Source: Selaginella tamariscina (taxonomy: Eukaryota > Streptophyta > Lycopodiopsida > Selaginellales > Selaginellaceae). Taken from it: DNA of 64,000 bases. Numbering within the stretch: the first letter of the stretch is position 1; each line of letters starts with the position of its first letter. Shown in pieces: positions 42,501 to 55,200 of this stretch. The stretch is from assembly GCA_003024785.1 (NCBI GenBank), contig PUQB01000017.1, positions 124,001 through 188,000 of the forward strand. The letters are read 5' to 3'. Made by a program: the position numbers and the translations under genes. A model generated the notes under the pieces. It worked only from the letters and a program-made list of their open reading frames with translations. It ran no database searches and was not told the DNA's origin.

Positions 42501-44930
42501 ATAACATGGTTCTTTATAATTTTATTATGTATATCAAAAGATTATCTACTAAAACTATAAAATCAAAAATTAAATAATATATAAATAATCATAAAAATAC
42601 AAAGATAAGAATAATTGGGTCTTGAGATTATAAATAGTATAAAGAATATTATTATCAATTCTAATGTAATATAAAAATAAAATAAGAAAAACTCAAGAGT
42701 ATTACACTATTAAATGAGAGATAATAAAATGAATTAATAATATGCATAAGATAAATTATGTTATTTATTAACGATACCACATAAGAACATACATTCTTAT
42801 GTATTTATTTTTCATTATTATTATAATAATTTCATATTAATATTATTATCATAGTTGCTTCTTAATCTTATTTATAATACAATTGTCTTATTATGATTCA
42901 CTCATATTTGTGTAATGTGATGTGTATTTTTAATGTGGTTGTAACTTTACTCAAAGACTTTTTAAACATATTATTTTTATATTTTTTTATAAAAACATAA
43001 AATATTTCTATTTAATAATGAATTTTTTTTTATTTACTAATATCTAAACTTATTTGGTTATATGTAAATAATATATGTACTTGTTTGGTATATTTGTTTA
43101 CACACACATATATAGCTAATAAATATAAATACTATCCAAAAATCAAAACTTACTACTATATATTATGTAAATAAATATATTTATTTCATGTCGTTAAATC
43201 ACCAAAAATTTGAGAAATGTTATAAACATAAAGATTTAAAAGCATATATATATATATATATATATAAACATGTTTATATATATAAATATGTTTACCTTAA
43301 GAATAAGTTCCATTGACTTTAATTCAAGAAGCTAATAAAGGTTGAATGACATAATGAAATTGCATAATAAATTATTATTACATTTTAAAAATAAATACTA
43401 AAACTTTAATGTATTAAATACTTATATTTGTTATATTTTATGTGTTATTGCAAACGCTTGTTACTATTGATAACCAAGACAGTAAAAAACATTATATGAT
43501 TAAATTAATTAATTAAAAATATAAGATTTTGTTTAATATTATATATCTATATATATATGTAAAATATATGAATATTAACAATATTCATTATTATAAAGAA
43601 TGGTAAAAAACGTTTTTTACATATATGTATACCTTGTTTTTTCTTTCATGACTTACCTGACTTATAACATGAATTAAATAATAAAATGCATCTTTAACCA
43701 CACACACATGTATATACATATGATGTATATACCCCCTCTCTCTTTATAATTATAAATACCATTATATTTAATAATTGTCTTGAATTGACATTCTTAGTAA
43801 ATATAGATGCATAACTTAAAGATATGTTATTGATTGTGTATTATATTATAAGTTCTTATGTTAAGAGTAAGGAATTAATAATTCAATAATTATTACCAAT
43901 TGATATAACTTTTATAAAAGTAATTGTGTAACAACTATTTGAAATGAAAATTAATATATTAATGATTATGAAAAGATTATAGAATAAGAAATATTATAAG
44001 GATAAATTAATTGAAGGACAATGAATTTTCAGTAACATCATAAATCAAATTGTTCATGTAATAATTTAATATATATAAACATTAATAAATATTGTTTATC
44101 AATATAAAACTAGGTTATAATGATTGGTAAGTTAATTATGATATATAATCAACATACATTATATTTGTATATTAAGACACTTATGTTTTATATATTAAAT
44201 TATTTTGTATATTAAATCACTCTTTAGTGCCTACGACATTGTATAATTCTTCATTTTTATTTGTCATTTTTATAAAATTCAATAAAAAATTAACATTAAG
44301 CTGCAAAAATAATATATCTTATTTTAAATTAAATAATATAAATTAAAATTGTTTACGAATCATTATAATTTTGTCTAACCAATTACATGTGCACATGACA
44401 TGTACGTGTGTTTTTTAAAATAAGTTTGTAATTTTTTCATTTACAATATCTCGTACTTTAATGTAATAAATAAATAATGATATGAAACAGTTGTTTATAA
44501 TTTTATTTATATATACCAAAGGATCATCCACTAAAACTATAAATATTTATTAAAATAAAAAATTTAATAATATATAAATAATAATGAAAACACAAGGGTA
44601 AGAATAATTGTGTCGCGAGATTTAAAAATATTGAGTATAAAGAATATTATTATTAATTTTAATGTAATATAAAAATAAAATAAAAAAAACTCAAGAGTAT
44701 TACACAAGAGATAATAAAAATGAATTAATAATATAAATAAGATAAATTATGTTATTTATTGACGATCGAATAACATAAACTCCTTTGCATTTATTTTTTA
44801 TTATTATTATAATCATTTTATTTTAATATTGTTATTATAGTTGCCGCTTAATCTTATTTATATATACACACACATAGGAATTAACTCAAAACTCGGAATT
44901 TGTTCATATATACAAAATACAATTCATCAT
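39560..44930. other. Gene desert, AT-rich, with one large direct duplication
   Basis: No gene recognised. It holds (GT), (CT) and (CA) runs at 40185-40300 and the duplicated segment listed separately. Confidence 0.6.
41815..44863 (+). repeat. Direct duplication of about 1.05 kb, copies about 1,985 bp apart
   Basis: 41815-42875 and 43805-44863 match over their length in the same order: CTTAAAGATATGTTAGTGAT near 41829, TTCAATAATTATTACCAATC near 41887, CCAATTACATGTGCACATGA near 42399, and the CTTAATCTTATTTATA end. They differ by many substitutions and small indels. About 0.93 kb of unrelated AT-rich sequence lies between the copies. No coding capacity. Confidence 0.85.
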
Positions 44931-44954
44931 TTTTTAGGGCATAATTAGGGCAAG

Positions 44955-45741
44955 ATGAGCAAGGTGAAGCAGGGCGCTGAAAAAGACATGGTACACAAAT
45001 CGGATTAGCGCTAATTATACGCTAATCTACCCATTTCCTCAGGTATTTAGCATGGCTCAGCACGAAATGGAATACAGGGTTGAACTCTTCAATAAGTAAG
45101 TTTTTCCAATATACTAATTTTATATATGTACGTTCATATATATATCACAATGTATGTGTATGTGTGTGTGTGTGCTTGCACACACACCGACATACACTAA
45201 GCTCAGTCTTATATTGTATGTGTAAACAGGCACACGCACATATACATACATATTACATATATATGCATGTACACATATACACATATGCAGACAATTCTTT
45301 TCAGAATGACCCAGTCCTGCTGCGACAAGTGCATTGGAAGAAAGTAAGTTCTTTTCTATTTATTTCCTCAAAATTTAATAGTATTTAAATTAAATTAATA
45401 AAAAATATATTAATTCATGACTTACAATCAAATATTTATTATATTGTAAAGTACATACGCATGGCAACGTATGCATATGTGCGTACTTTACAATATGTGT
45501 ATTCAGCTATAAGGACCCGGACTTGAACCTTGGTGAGACTAGCTGCATTGATCGCTGTGTTTCCAAGTACTGGCAGGTGCGTGCGTGCGTGTGTGTCTAT
45601 ATATAGGCATATATACATAAATATATACGGTGTGTGTGTGTGTGTGTGCTTATATAATACACTGAAGGCTTTTTGTATGATTTTATTCAGGTCACTTCCA
45701 TAATTGGCCAGCTGCTTGGCTCCGATAAACCTCCAATGTAG
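44955..45741 (+). CDS. TIM10: Mitochondrial intermembrane-space chaperone Tim10, 5 exons
   Basis: Exons 44955-44990, 45043-45095, 45305-45343, 45507-45576, 45691-45741 encode 82 residues with an intact frame, the normal length. The family is a twin-CX3C small TIM that escorts hydrophobic precursors through the intermembrane space, usually as a hexamer with Tim9. Both motifs are present: CCDKC in MTQSCCDKCIG and CIDRC in GETSCIDRCVSKYWQVTSII. The core MAQHEMEYRVELFNK and the end IGQLLGSDKPPM match the family closely. The first intron is only 52 bp and contains a near-palindrome (GATTAGCGCTAATTATACGC). It is convergent with the PUS7-like gene; the stop codons lie 117 bp apart. No transit peptide is present, as expected for oxidatively imported proteins. 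Confidence 0.96.
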
Positions 45742-45858
45742 GATCCCCAGTTAAGTTTTTGGAGTTGAGTTTTGCAATTAAAATTAGTTAGTTATTTCAG
45801 TTAATTAATTAATATTTATTTAGTTGATAATTCAGTTAATGAATCTTTAGTTTAACTT

Positions 45859-47247
45859 TTAAGCAGCCCAGTTAGGAAGAGGACACTCGAATGACCAATC
45901 CTCACATGAATACTTTACACAATGTAACCAAAGCCCCTCTACATCATCCTCATACCTGCTCAAAAACTTAAGTATACATATGTATATGATATGTATGCAT
46001 ATATATGGATGTGTATACGTGTATTTAAGTATACATATAATTATCTATATATTATGTAGATGTATATCAAGTTTACCCGGAGGGGCCTAAATCTGGACAA
46101 TGTGTACAAAGTGGATCCTCCTGAAACAAAGGTTTTTCTCTCTTAATCTCCTTCTCAATGTGCTTCGTTTCTCCTGAAGACACTATAAGGTTAGTGTGCG
46201 TGCGTGCGTGTGTTATGGTAGTTCATATAGAAAGCGCTAACTATATCTTCACACCTTGTTTATGTTATATATAACTATATGTATATTCCACGCGCACGCA
46301 CGCACGCACACACACGCACACAACCTTGTGTAGCAAATGCGGTCCTTGCTGCTGAATCAGCAGTTCCACCTTTCTTTGAACGTTTTGGAGGATTACTATG
46401 CAAATACAATGCATCATTTGCAATGGGGTGTCCTGTGTATTGCAAATGAACACGTATCTGCATTAAAACATCAAATTTAATAGTATGAAGCCTTGTATTT
46501 CATAATAATTAGAATAGGAATAACATATTAATGCTTGCATACAAATATGTAAAACACATTTAAAATAGTAGAAAGAAATAACACACACACACACACACAC
46601 ACTCACTTGGTGTGTTCTTCCTGTAATGGGCTTGCACTGCACAACACTATAAGCACCATCAGTGCTAATCCGTTTAAACTTTGTGCATGCCTCTTTTCCA
46701 TTCACTATTTTCTCTACCTGTTAATTAAAAATATAAATTAAATAATTATAACAAACTATGATCTAAATACTTTACCTCTTTATTTTGAACATCTACAGTG
46801 CTTCTCCCTTCTCGAGCATCATATGTAACAGCAGCATTTACTACTACCTGTTTATTTAATATACTTTAGCTTAACTATATACATGTATTATACGCATACA
46901 ATGTGTATAGCTATGTATACAAATGTATATGTACATAATATACCTCTTCTTCTGGGAATACACCACTAACTTTTGCAACGTAAACCTTGGACACTTTACC
47001 GCTCTCTATCTGCATATGAAGAAATGTGTATACATGTGTATGCATTGCATTATGTTTGTATGTATATGCCTGTTATCCTAAATATCCATGTGTATGTATA
47101 ACACAAAACTTACATCCTGTCGGAATTTATCAGCTTTTACAGCGTTTTTTGCAAAAAATTAGAAGCCCAGAGACAAGTCGGTCGAGTCTATGCACAGCTG
47201 AGATATTAGTTAAAAACTGCACCCAGATACACACACAGATACAGCAT

Positions 47248-47281
<34 letters not shown>

Positions 47282-47639
47282 TTATACACGTTGCATACAC
47301 CGCAAATACACACGCACGCAGGCACATACGATATAGTGGTCCAGCGTTGCGTTCTGCCTGAAGAATACCAAGTAACGTGTTTTTTCTATATTGTCCGCAC
47401 GTATGAACCTTCGTAACAAAAAGAAGAACATATAAATGAGTACTTCAGTGTGTGTTTGTGTGTGTGTGATCCGCTTCTAAATATCCATGTAAACATGTGC
47501 AATATACATACCTATAACTTAAGTAAACAGCCACTTTAGACACACGCACACACACACACACACAATGGTATATATGAGAGAGAGAGAGAGATACATTATC
47601 CATAAGCAAACACACAAAAATCTGGTACGTGTGTGTGTG

Positions 47640-47705
<66 letters not shown>

Positions 47706-48809
47706 AGACACACACACACACACACACACACACACTTACTGGTATAGAAGCAGGTTTGCAAACTGTAAGAACATCTGGACCGTCCTCCAAAAGAATGAGA
47801 TCTTCATCTAGGACAGGTGGCTCATGCCTGGGTTTAAGTAATTAATCGAAATCAGTTATAAATTAAGATAAATTAGATTAATCACACCTGTGTACAAAAT
47901 GACTCAGCTTTTGTGTTGTTCGGACCTTGTAGTCTTTGTCGCATTTCTTATCGTCTACTAAAATGCGACCAGATTTAACTGCATCAACCTACACAACTGG
48001 ATTATATATAGATACACATACACACATATGTATGAGTGTGTGCATGTGTGTGTGTGTGTGTACATACATACAAACACATGACTATATAAAACTCACATAA
48101 TACTCGTATGGCCTTTGTCTGAATTCGTCTGCGAACAAGTCCACAATGGTTTTGCCTGACCACCGCTGTTTCACCTGGCATGCAAAATCTTATTATATAC
48201 ATATATTCTTAGTACATTAGAATATACTAAGTATATTCTTAGTATATTAAAATATACTAAGAATATATTAAATTTATTTTAAATTAAGATTTCATCATAA
48301 AACTTTTAGGTAAAAAAAAAATAATTGTATCTACACGTTGTATGTGTGTGTGAATAGCTGTAATACTTAATTTTACATGCAAGCATATACAAACATGCAT
48401 TTAAACAGTAAACACAGGCACAGACACACAATGTAGATGCTTATATTTACGTATTTATTCATATACCCATTTTATTGTTCTTAATGTATGCATAACATAT
48501 TTGTATGAGTACATATATGCGTTATACATCACCATGTTGTATATATGTATATATTATCATACATAACTTTTTATATTAGATCTAAACTCATACATAACAT
48601 ATGTACTATAGATACAAGCACGTGTAAGGTTATATATGTGTATATATATGTATATTTAATTATACATCGCAAAGCCAACGTATTAATAGAATCTACGTTA
48701 TGTATTGAGTAAGTACATTATGCAAATACGTATACGGTATGTGTGTGTCTGCACTCTCCCGTAGAATATATATAACCAGTACTTATTAATTGTATATTTA
48801 GATATAACA

Positions 48810-48842
<33 letters not shown>

Positions 48843-48965
48843 ATTGGAATAACATGAAATAAAAAATCTAACTCGTGCATAAGTAACTACTCAACATCCA
48901 TATGCCGTGTGCGTGTGTGTCTACATTGACATTCACAAAATAGATTATATACATATACATATACA

Positions 48966-49020
<55 letters not shown>

Positions 49021-49210
49021 TCCAAATTATACATACGTATAACTTACATGAGCAATAAACTCGAAAAAATAAGGGCGAACAAAGCGTTTTCCTGTAAAGT
49101 ACTCAAAAATAAAAATTAAAAAATAAATAGAATTTAAAAATACCATTGAGAAATACATAATCTGAGCGATTAATTGGCGTATCGGGATTCTCCCACGCAA
49201 TATCAGCCAT
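45859..49210 (-). CDS. RluA-family RNA pseudouridine synthase, plant PUS7-like, 13 exons
   Basis: Exons in coding order: 49144-49210, 49048-49091, 48097-48174, 47888-47988, 47740-47827, 47330-47408, 47114-47197, 46944-47009, 46776-46847, 46607-46717, 46325-46457, 46077-46120, 45859-45955. Motifs: [89 protein letters not shown] with the catalytic Asp in [25 protein letters not shown]. The C-terminal [14 protein letters not shown] and [20 protein letters not shown] carry paired Cys/His residues, as I recall for plant RNA pseudouridine synthase 7. The family isomerises uridines in RNA; the exact target is unknown. The exon at 47114-47197 has one T too many in a six-T run, probably a consensus error. 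The 46325/46120 junction does not keep frame at its plainest donor; the donor a few bases further in would. The frame is otherwise intact. Confidence 0.94.
47641..47734. repeat. (CT)n(ATCT)n(AT)n(AC)n compound microsatellite
   Basis: About 90 bp of four consecutive simple repeats directly after the donor of the exon ending at 47740, on the intron side. It produces [10 protein letters not shown] frames that are not genes. Confidence 0.9.
48957..49020. repeat. (ATAC)n(AT)n microsatellite in a PUS7-like intron
   Basis: ATAC repeats run into a TA tract between exons 2 and 3. Confidence 0.85.
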
Positions 49211-49238
49211 CGCCTTCCTTCTTCTTCTTCCTCTGCAT

Positions 49239-49260
49239 AAACCCTAGTTTTAAAACCCTA
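49239..49260. promoter_or_regulatory. Two telo-boxes upstream of the PUS7-like gene
   Basis: AAACCCTA occurs at 49239-49246 and 49253-49260, 29-50 bp upstream of the ATG (49210). A pyrimidine/purine tract (CTTCCTTCTTCTTCTTCC on the plus strand) lies between them and the start. This arrangement is known from plant translation-related promoters; its activity here is inferred. Confidence 0.5.
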
Positions 49261-49307
49261 AAACTGAAGTGTTAAGTTTAAGTATGGTTTCAAAGGTTCA
49301 CGCTCGA

Positions 49308-49381
49308 GGTGCCGTGGTGTAGTTGGTTATCACGTCAGTCTAACACACTGAAGGCCTCCAGTTCAAACCTGGACGGCGCCA
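49308..49381 (+). tRNA. tRNA-Val(AAC), intact
   Basis: 74 nt, no intron. The acceptor GGTGCCG pairs with CGGCGCC over all seven positions (one G-U), followed by A. The D arm is TGGTGTAGTTGGTTATCAC, the anticodon stem TCAGT/ACTGA closes loop CTAACAC (anticodon AAC), and the T arm is CCAGTTCAAACCTGG with a perfect five-pair stem. It is nearly the same as plant nuclear tRNA-Val(AAC). A TTTT run follows at once (49383-49386), the usual RNA polymerase III terminator. Confidence 0.95.
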
Positions 49382-49639
49382 TTTTAAATATGTCACGATA
49401 TGTTTAAAAATACTTAATTTAAAATTTAGTTTTATTATTAAATTCATTCTAACATAATTAAAATATATTTTAAAATCTTCTTAAGAAAATATAATATTTA
49501 TTTTATTATAAATATTTTATATAAAAGCTGTCACTCACTCCCAATATTAATTAGCAACCATGAATATACATAAAATACTTATTTAACATTTAATTTATTA
49601 TCAAATATAATAATTAAAATATATAAAATCTTCTTCAAA

Positions 49640-52320
49640 AAATAAGGAATGTCCATTACCCCTATCATATTCCCCATCCCATGATGGAGGCCATCTTGGA
49701 GAATGTAGCTAGTCATGAAATGTACTTGTTCATGGACGGCTTCAGCGGATATAACCAAGTCACAATCACAGTGGAAGACTAAGCCAAGACTATGTTTATC
49801 ATGGATTGGGGAGCATACACCTTCAAGGTTATGCCACCTCTGCAATGCCCCAGCCGCGTTCCAAAGGTTGATCTAGTGTATATGTTCAGACAACCTCACG
49901 AACTTCATCTGGGCATTCCTGGACGACTTCATGGCTTATAAAGAGCACGTGGCAATCCTCGAATGGGTGTTCCAGCGCTGTCGGGAGTACGGCATATTGC
50001 TTAACCCATCAAAATGTGTGTTTGCCATGACCGCAAGGAAACTACTAAGACATATCATGTCCAAGGAGGGCATCACCATTGACTCAGGAGCGGTATGAGC
50101 ATTAGTCGAGATGCCATCCTCGCAAAATATCACCGAACTCTGACAGTTCTTGGGGAAGGCAGGCTTTTACCGCAAGTTCATCAGGCAATAGGCCCAACCA
50201 ATGACCGAACTACTCATACATAAATGGACCACCAACCAACAAGCAACTTTTGAGAGATCAAGCAATAGTTGGTGGAGGTGCCTATCCTCATTCCACTCAA
50301 CTAAAGTCCGTAGTTCCATTTATAGACAGATGGCTCCAACGTAGCAACATGCGCAATTCTATCCCAAGAGGACGAGGAGCAAACGCTCCAACCCATAACA
50401 TATGGAAGTTGGCTCATGACGTTGGCAGAACGCAACTACTCGATGTATGAGCAAGAATTACTAGCTATTGTTAATGCATTACAAGTTTTGAGGCATTATC
50501 TTTATGGTGCAAGTTTCAAGGTGTTTACAGATCACAAGCCTTTGGTGTATCTGTTCACACAGAAAGAGTTAAACTCTCGCAAGCTCTGGATGGTTAAGCT
50601 CATGGAGTTTGGAATTTCCTATTGAGCATCGCGCAGAAAGGACTAACGTGGTGGCAGATGCTTTGTCACGCGTTAGGAGAGCCACAGTAGTTGGAATTCC
50701 AAACACGCTTATGTAATGCATTAACAAGGACGGTCAGTGAGTTTAGCCAAGTAGTTCAACATGCTCAAGCACAAGACGCCGAGGTGCAGAGCTCAAGGAC
50801 AGCTAGAGCCACCATTCTCATTTAGGATGGTTTTGTACTACAATGGCCGTGTGTACCTTCCTCGTGTGGACCATTTGATCAACCAGGTACTATATTTCAT
50901 CATGATGCCCGGAGGCTGGTCATTTTGGGGGGAGAAAACGTATGAGTTGATCAAGAGGAGGTTCTACTGGAGGAATATGAAAGCTGATATCATAAGTACT
51001 GCAGACTTGTGACAAGTGTCAGCAAGTAAAGGTGCCCAGGGAAAACCAGGTGGGCTATTAGTACCATTGCCTATTCCAGACAGCGATGGGGCAGTATCTC
51101 TATGGACTTTGTCACCCATTTGCCAAGGACATAGAGGCAAATGAACAGGTGTGGGTCATTGTGGACAGGTTGACAAAAGTTTGTCAAGTTAGTTCCCTTG
51201 GGGAAGAATGTGAATTCGAGCTGGCTACGATGTATTTATAAAATGTTTTCCTTCTATTGTAAGTGATAGGGACTCCAAGTTCACTTCTAGCTTTTGGAGA
51301 GGCTTTTCTAAGTGCATAGAAGTGAAGCTTAAGCTGTGTAGTGGAGATCATCCCGAAACAGATGGGCAAACAGAGAGGGTGAACCCAAGATATGCTAAGG
51401 TGCACTATTAACCAGAAGAAGGCCAGTGGGATAAGTATATTCCATTACTCGAGTTTGCTTATAATAACAGCCAGCATAGTGGCATTAGAATGAGTCCATA
51501 CTATGCTATGTTTGGACAGCATCCAAGACAGCTTTTGAGCTGGGTTAGCAAGTAAGAAGGCTCAAGGCAACATGGATGAGGAAGCTAAAGATCTGAGTGT
51601 TGAACTTGAAAATATTCAGAGTTTTTATAAGAAGAACTTACAAGCAGCTCAGAGCCGAGCTATTAAGTTTGATAACAAGCACATAAGCTTCCGAGAGTTC
51701 CAGGTGGGAGATTATGTATATTCCGAGTGGTATTTGCCACACATGTAAGGCTTATGGCCTTACATAAGGGATGCAGTGATAAGTTGTCTCCCATGTACTC
51801 TGGTCCTTATGATATTCTGGAACATATCGGTAAGGTGGCTGCCAGAAGGAGTGAGGGTGCACCCAGTGTTTCATGTTAACTAGTTAAAAAGAGTACTCAC
51901 AAGGAACGAATTTTGGGTAGATTCTGTGGATATACAAGGCTAGAGATACAGGACTAATTGAGTAAGTTATATTGCCCTTGAGGACAAGGACTTGTTAGTG
52001 GGGGAGGTCATATAACGAATCAAAGAATATTCCCCAAAAAGGTATAAGCTAGAATATTCCTAAAAGATATACATAATATAGAAGAATCCAAAATGAATAA
52101 TGTATAAAAGGGAAATAAGATAAATAAGGAAGGCACCCTAATATTGGAAGCCTTTGGAGAGTAGCGTGTGGAGATTATAGACAGCTCGGGGAGGTTGAGT
52201 GGTTTTGTGAGGGTCTCTAGTTTATACGTAATGGTGTATAACATGACCATCACCTGAATATTTCTGTTAACATAATATAATAAGTGACAATAATCAATCT
52301 TTAAAAGGTAAAAAGTCAAG
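49640..52320 (+). mobile_element. Ty3/gypsy LTR retrotransposon fossil, broken
   Basis: Read on the plus strand, recognisable parts follow the Ty3/gypsy order: reverse transcriptase (49.65-50.1 kb), RNase H (about 50.4-50.7 kb), the zinc-binding start of integrase (about 50.85-51.05 kb) and integrase core remnants to about 51.9 kb. The block is GC-richer than its surroundings. It carries many breaks, well over ten. No gag, protease, primer-binding site or 5' LTR was recognised. A polypurine-like GTGGGGGAG near 51999 is followed by about 310 bp with a TATAAAAG box near 52105 that could be a remnant 3' LTR. It looks old and inactive. Confidence 0.85.
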
Positions 52321-53074
52321 TCATAGTTACATTGTCCCCTTAAAAAGCATATATAGACATATTATGCATGTGTGTAAGTGGTTGGACAAAAATATGACAA
52401 AAAGTAAACATGTTTAAAAAATTCAAGAAATGGAAATTTGGATTCCATATTAATAATTCATAAGAGAGGCAAAAAAATAGGATATTTACTATACCCCTGG
52501 AAGTTTTACATATATACCCAATTTAAGAATTCATTATAATAATTAGTTTTATATATTTAATGTATGAAGTGGCCAATAGTTTAGTAAGCAAATGATTTTA
52601 GAATTAGCTAAGTTAAATATCCAATTACAAAGTTATAATTTATCATATATTTTATTTCTTAATAAATAATTAGATTTTAGTTTTGAAAGTTTAGGGATAT
52701 ATATATATATGTAATTTTCCAATCAAATATATCTAAACTCCAAAATAAAAGAAAATTACGATTCGCTTTATTTAATAAAATTATTCAATCTTAAACCTTA
52801 ATTCAAATCCATCTTTATAAGAACTTCGTATTATATAAATAAAACCTTTTTTCATGGGAATAAAGTGCAGAATATTCCTTGACCATTCCCCAAAATAATC
52901 GGACGTCCAAGTCCGGGACATCGGACGGCAGATAGAGTTTGCCCTAAATTGCTTATGTACAAGATTTTCAGTAGTGGCCGGCCGGATTTCAGGAAAGATC
53001 TCTCTGTGGCGGATTCGTGAAGCAACATTGTGCAATTGAAGGTATTTCTATGGCTTAGGGAATAATAGAATGGA
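52320..53074. other. Intergenic spacer
   Basis: AT-rich to about 52850. Then a moderately GC-richer stretch (52850-53140) with a minus-strand open frame at 52852-53139 that I cannot assign and that overlaps the foldback arm. No gene is claimed. Confidence 0.5.
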
Positions 53075-53760
53075 AACAACGAAGAATCGTCAGACAGCAA
53101 GGCGCTGGATAAGGAGAGTCTGAGTCCAACCCTATGCATGAATCCAGCTTCTGATGTCAGGCAAAAGACTGTAAAAGATGAGGTGTGTGTGTGTGTTTGT
53201 GTGTGTACGACGGCTAATCAGAAAAGATAAATTACAGCATGTTTATCAAGAAGAAGTACCCGGAAGCAGTGGCCTTTCCTGGATGGAGATTGAAAATACC
53301 AAGCAGATTTGTTATAAATAGGTATTCTATATACTAAACGTGTGTGTGTGCCTGTGCATGTGTGCGTGCATACACACATATGTAAGGTATAGGGCAATAT
53401 TTTCTTAGTATTTTGTTTATTGATATAATTATAAACGTGTATATGAATATAGGAAGAGTTACATTACATCACACACATGCACAGGCACACGAATGCACGT
53501 TTAGTATATAGAGTACTTTTTTATAGCAAATCTACTTGGTATCTTCATTCTTTATCCGGAAAAGGCCATTACTTCTGGGTACTTCTTCTTAATAGACACA
53601 TTGTAATTTATCCTTTCTAGTCAGCCGTACACACACACAGACACACACACACCTCATTTTTTACAGTCTTTCACCCAACATTAGAAGATGTATTCACGCA
53701 TAGGGCCGGACTTAGACTCTCCCTATCTGGTGCTCGCTGCCTGATGATTCTTTGTTCTTT
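53075..53760. repeat. Foldback repeat: inverted arms of about 290 bp, about 100-bp loop
   Basis: 53075-53367 is matched by the reverse complement of 53468-53760 along its length: GGAGAGTCTGAGTCCAACCC against GGAGAGTCTAAGTCCGGCCC, AAGACTGTAAAAGATGAGG against AAGACTGTAAAAAATGAGG, and ATACCAAGCAGATTTG against ATACCAAGTAGATTTG. The arms are perhaps 85% identical by eye. It could be a foldback transposon or MITE, or an inverted duplication. I saw no clear target-site duplication and no transposase. Confidence 0.8.
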
Positions 53761-53863
53761 GTCATGAGAAAATGGGGATTAAGTTGGTTCACCTCTGCTT
53801 CAATTCTATTTTCCTCCTCAACTATGTAATGTAAACGTTTATAATTTATATCAGTTGACCATA

Positions 53864-53990
53864 AAGGATAAATTACAGCGTGTCTATTAAGAAAAAGTAG
53901 CAAAAGTAATGGCCTTTCCATATGGAAAATGAAAATACCAAGCAGATTTGCTATAAAGAGGTACACATGTGTGTGTGCGCCTGTGCATGT
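53864..53990 (+). repeat. Third, partial copy of the foldback arm
   Basis: GGATAAATTACAGCGTG, AGTAATGGCCTTTCC and AATACCAAGCAGATTTGC repeat, in the left-arm orientation, the middle of that arm (53226-53360). It lies about 100 bp beyond the right arm, so the sequence has been copied at least twice. Confidence 0.75.
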
Positions 53991-54121
53991 GTGTGTGCAA
54001 GTGTTTGTTGTACAAAGGTACAGTTCACATAAAAAGCAGACCGTAAATATGAAAAGGTTAACGGTAAACTCTTTAGTCAATGTCTAAGGTCAACATTATA
54101 CAAGAAACACACACAGTGCTT

Positions 54122-54122
<1 letters not shown>

Positions 54123-54172
<50 letters not shown>
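54123..54172. repeat. (AT)n microsatellite, about 50 bp
   Basis: Uninterrupted TA dinucleotides just before the tandem gene-tail repeats. Confidence 0.9.
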
Positions 54173-54179
<7 letters not shown>

Positions 54180-54183
54180 TATT

Positions 54184-55200
54184 ATGTTATTTTCTATATA
54201 ATGATTACCATGTTTTATAGTACACTGTAAATATTTAATACCAACTTTTACATTAAAGTTCTATTATTTTCTGCATACTTAGTATATGCTGCAGCTTATT
54301 TTGTAAATCTAGTTTAAAATCTTACAGTTCCATATTTAAACCTTTCTAAACCCTCAGCCCTAATGAAATTTATCTTCATCCTCTTCATACACACAATCTT
54401 CATCATTTTCCTCTTTTATATATATATATATATAATTTTCTATATAATGATTACCAAGTGTGTTTATAGTACACCATATATATTTTATGAATACATATAT
54501 ACATAAGTGATGTATAGCATTAGGATTTACTATATGCTGCAGCTTAGTTTTTAAATGTAACTTAAAATCTTACAGTTCCATATTTAAACCCTTTCTAAAC
54601 CTCAGTCGTAATGAAATTCTCTTAATCTTCTTCTCATCCTCTTAGTCGTCATCTTCATACATATAATCTTCATCTTCATCATCTTCCTCTTAATAATATA
54701 TATATTATTTTTTATAAAAAGATTACCATGTTTTAAGCTATAGTGTGTTTAGTATATATCGCACACTATAAATATTTAATACCAACTTTTACATTAAGGT
54801 TCGAGTATGTTATAGTGATGTATAGCATTAATATTTAATATATTCTGCAGCTTATTTTGTAAATGTAGTTTAAAATCTTTACACCCTTTCTAAACCCTAA
54901 TGAACTTCTTCATTCTCTTGGTCGTCATCTTCATACACATAATCTTCCTCTTAATAATATATATATATTACTTTCTATATCATGATTACCATGCTTTAAG
55001 ATATAGTGTACGCTTTAAAAATTTAATACCAACTTTTATATTAAGGTTCGAGTGTTTTATGCATATACATAGGTGATGTATAGCATTAAGATTCAGTATA
55101 TGCTGAGCTTATTTTGTAAAATGTAGTTCAGAATCTTACAATTCCATATTTAAACCCTCAATTTATCATTTTTTTCTCTTAATCTTTTCGTACACATAAT
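54184..55200 (-). repeat. Four tandem copies of the phosphatase gene's 3' end, about 250-bp period
   Basis: Units begin near 54191, 54437, 54706 and 54970. Each carries, in order, TATATAATGATTACCA (or close), TAATACCAACTTTTA, TATGCTGCAGCTTATTTTG, CAGTTCCATATTTAAACC, TTTCTAAACC and a CTTCATC/CTCTT-rich end. The last unit runs straight into the coding tail of the phosphatase gene, whose stop is at 55150. The distal copies are therefore duplicated gene ends or 3' untranslated regions. Units differ by scattered substitutions and small indels. Confidence 0.8.

Noticed and set aside
49640-52320. The Ty3/gypsy block as a possibly active element
   Set aside because: It is heavily broken, lacks a recognisable 5' part and has no clear pair of LTRs; treated as a fossil.
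52852-53139. Minus-strand open frame of 95 codons in a GC-richer patch
   Set aside because: No recognisable family, no splice or promoter context, and it overlaps the foldback arm.
53712-54080. Minus-strand frame of 122 codons with a hydrophobic start and a charged end (VEEENRIEAEVNQL)
   Set aside because: It spans two copies of foldback-arm sequence and a CA-rich run; composition explains it better than a gene.
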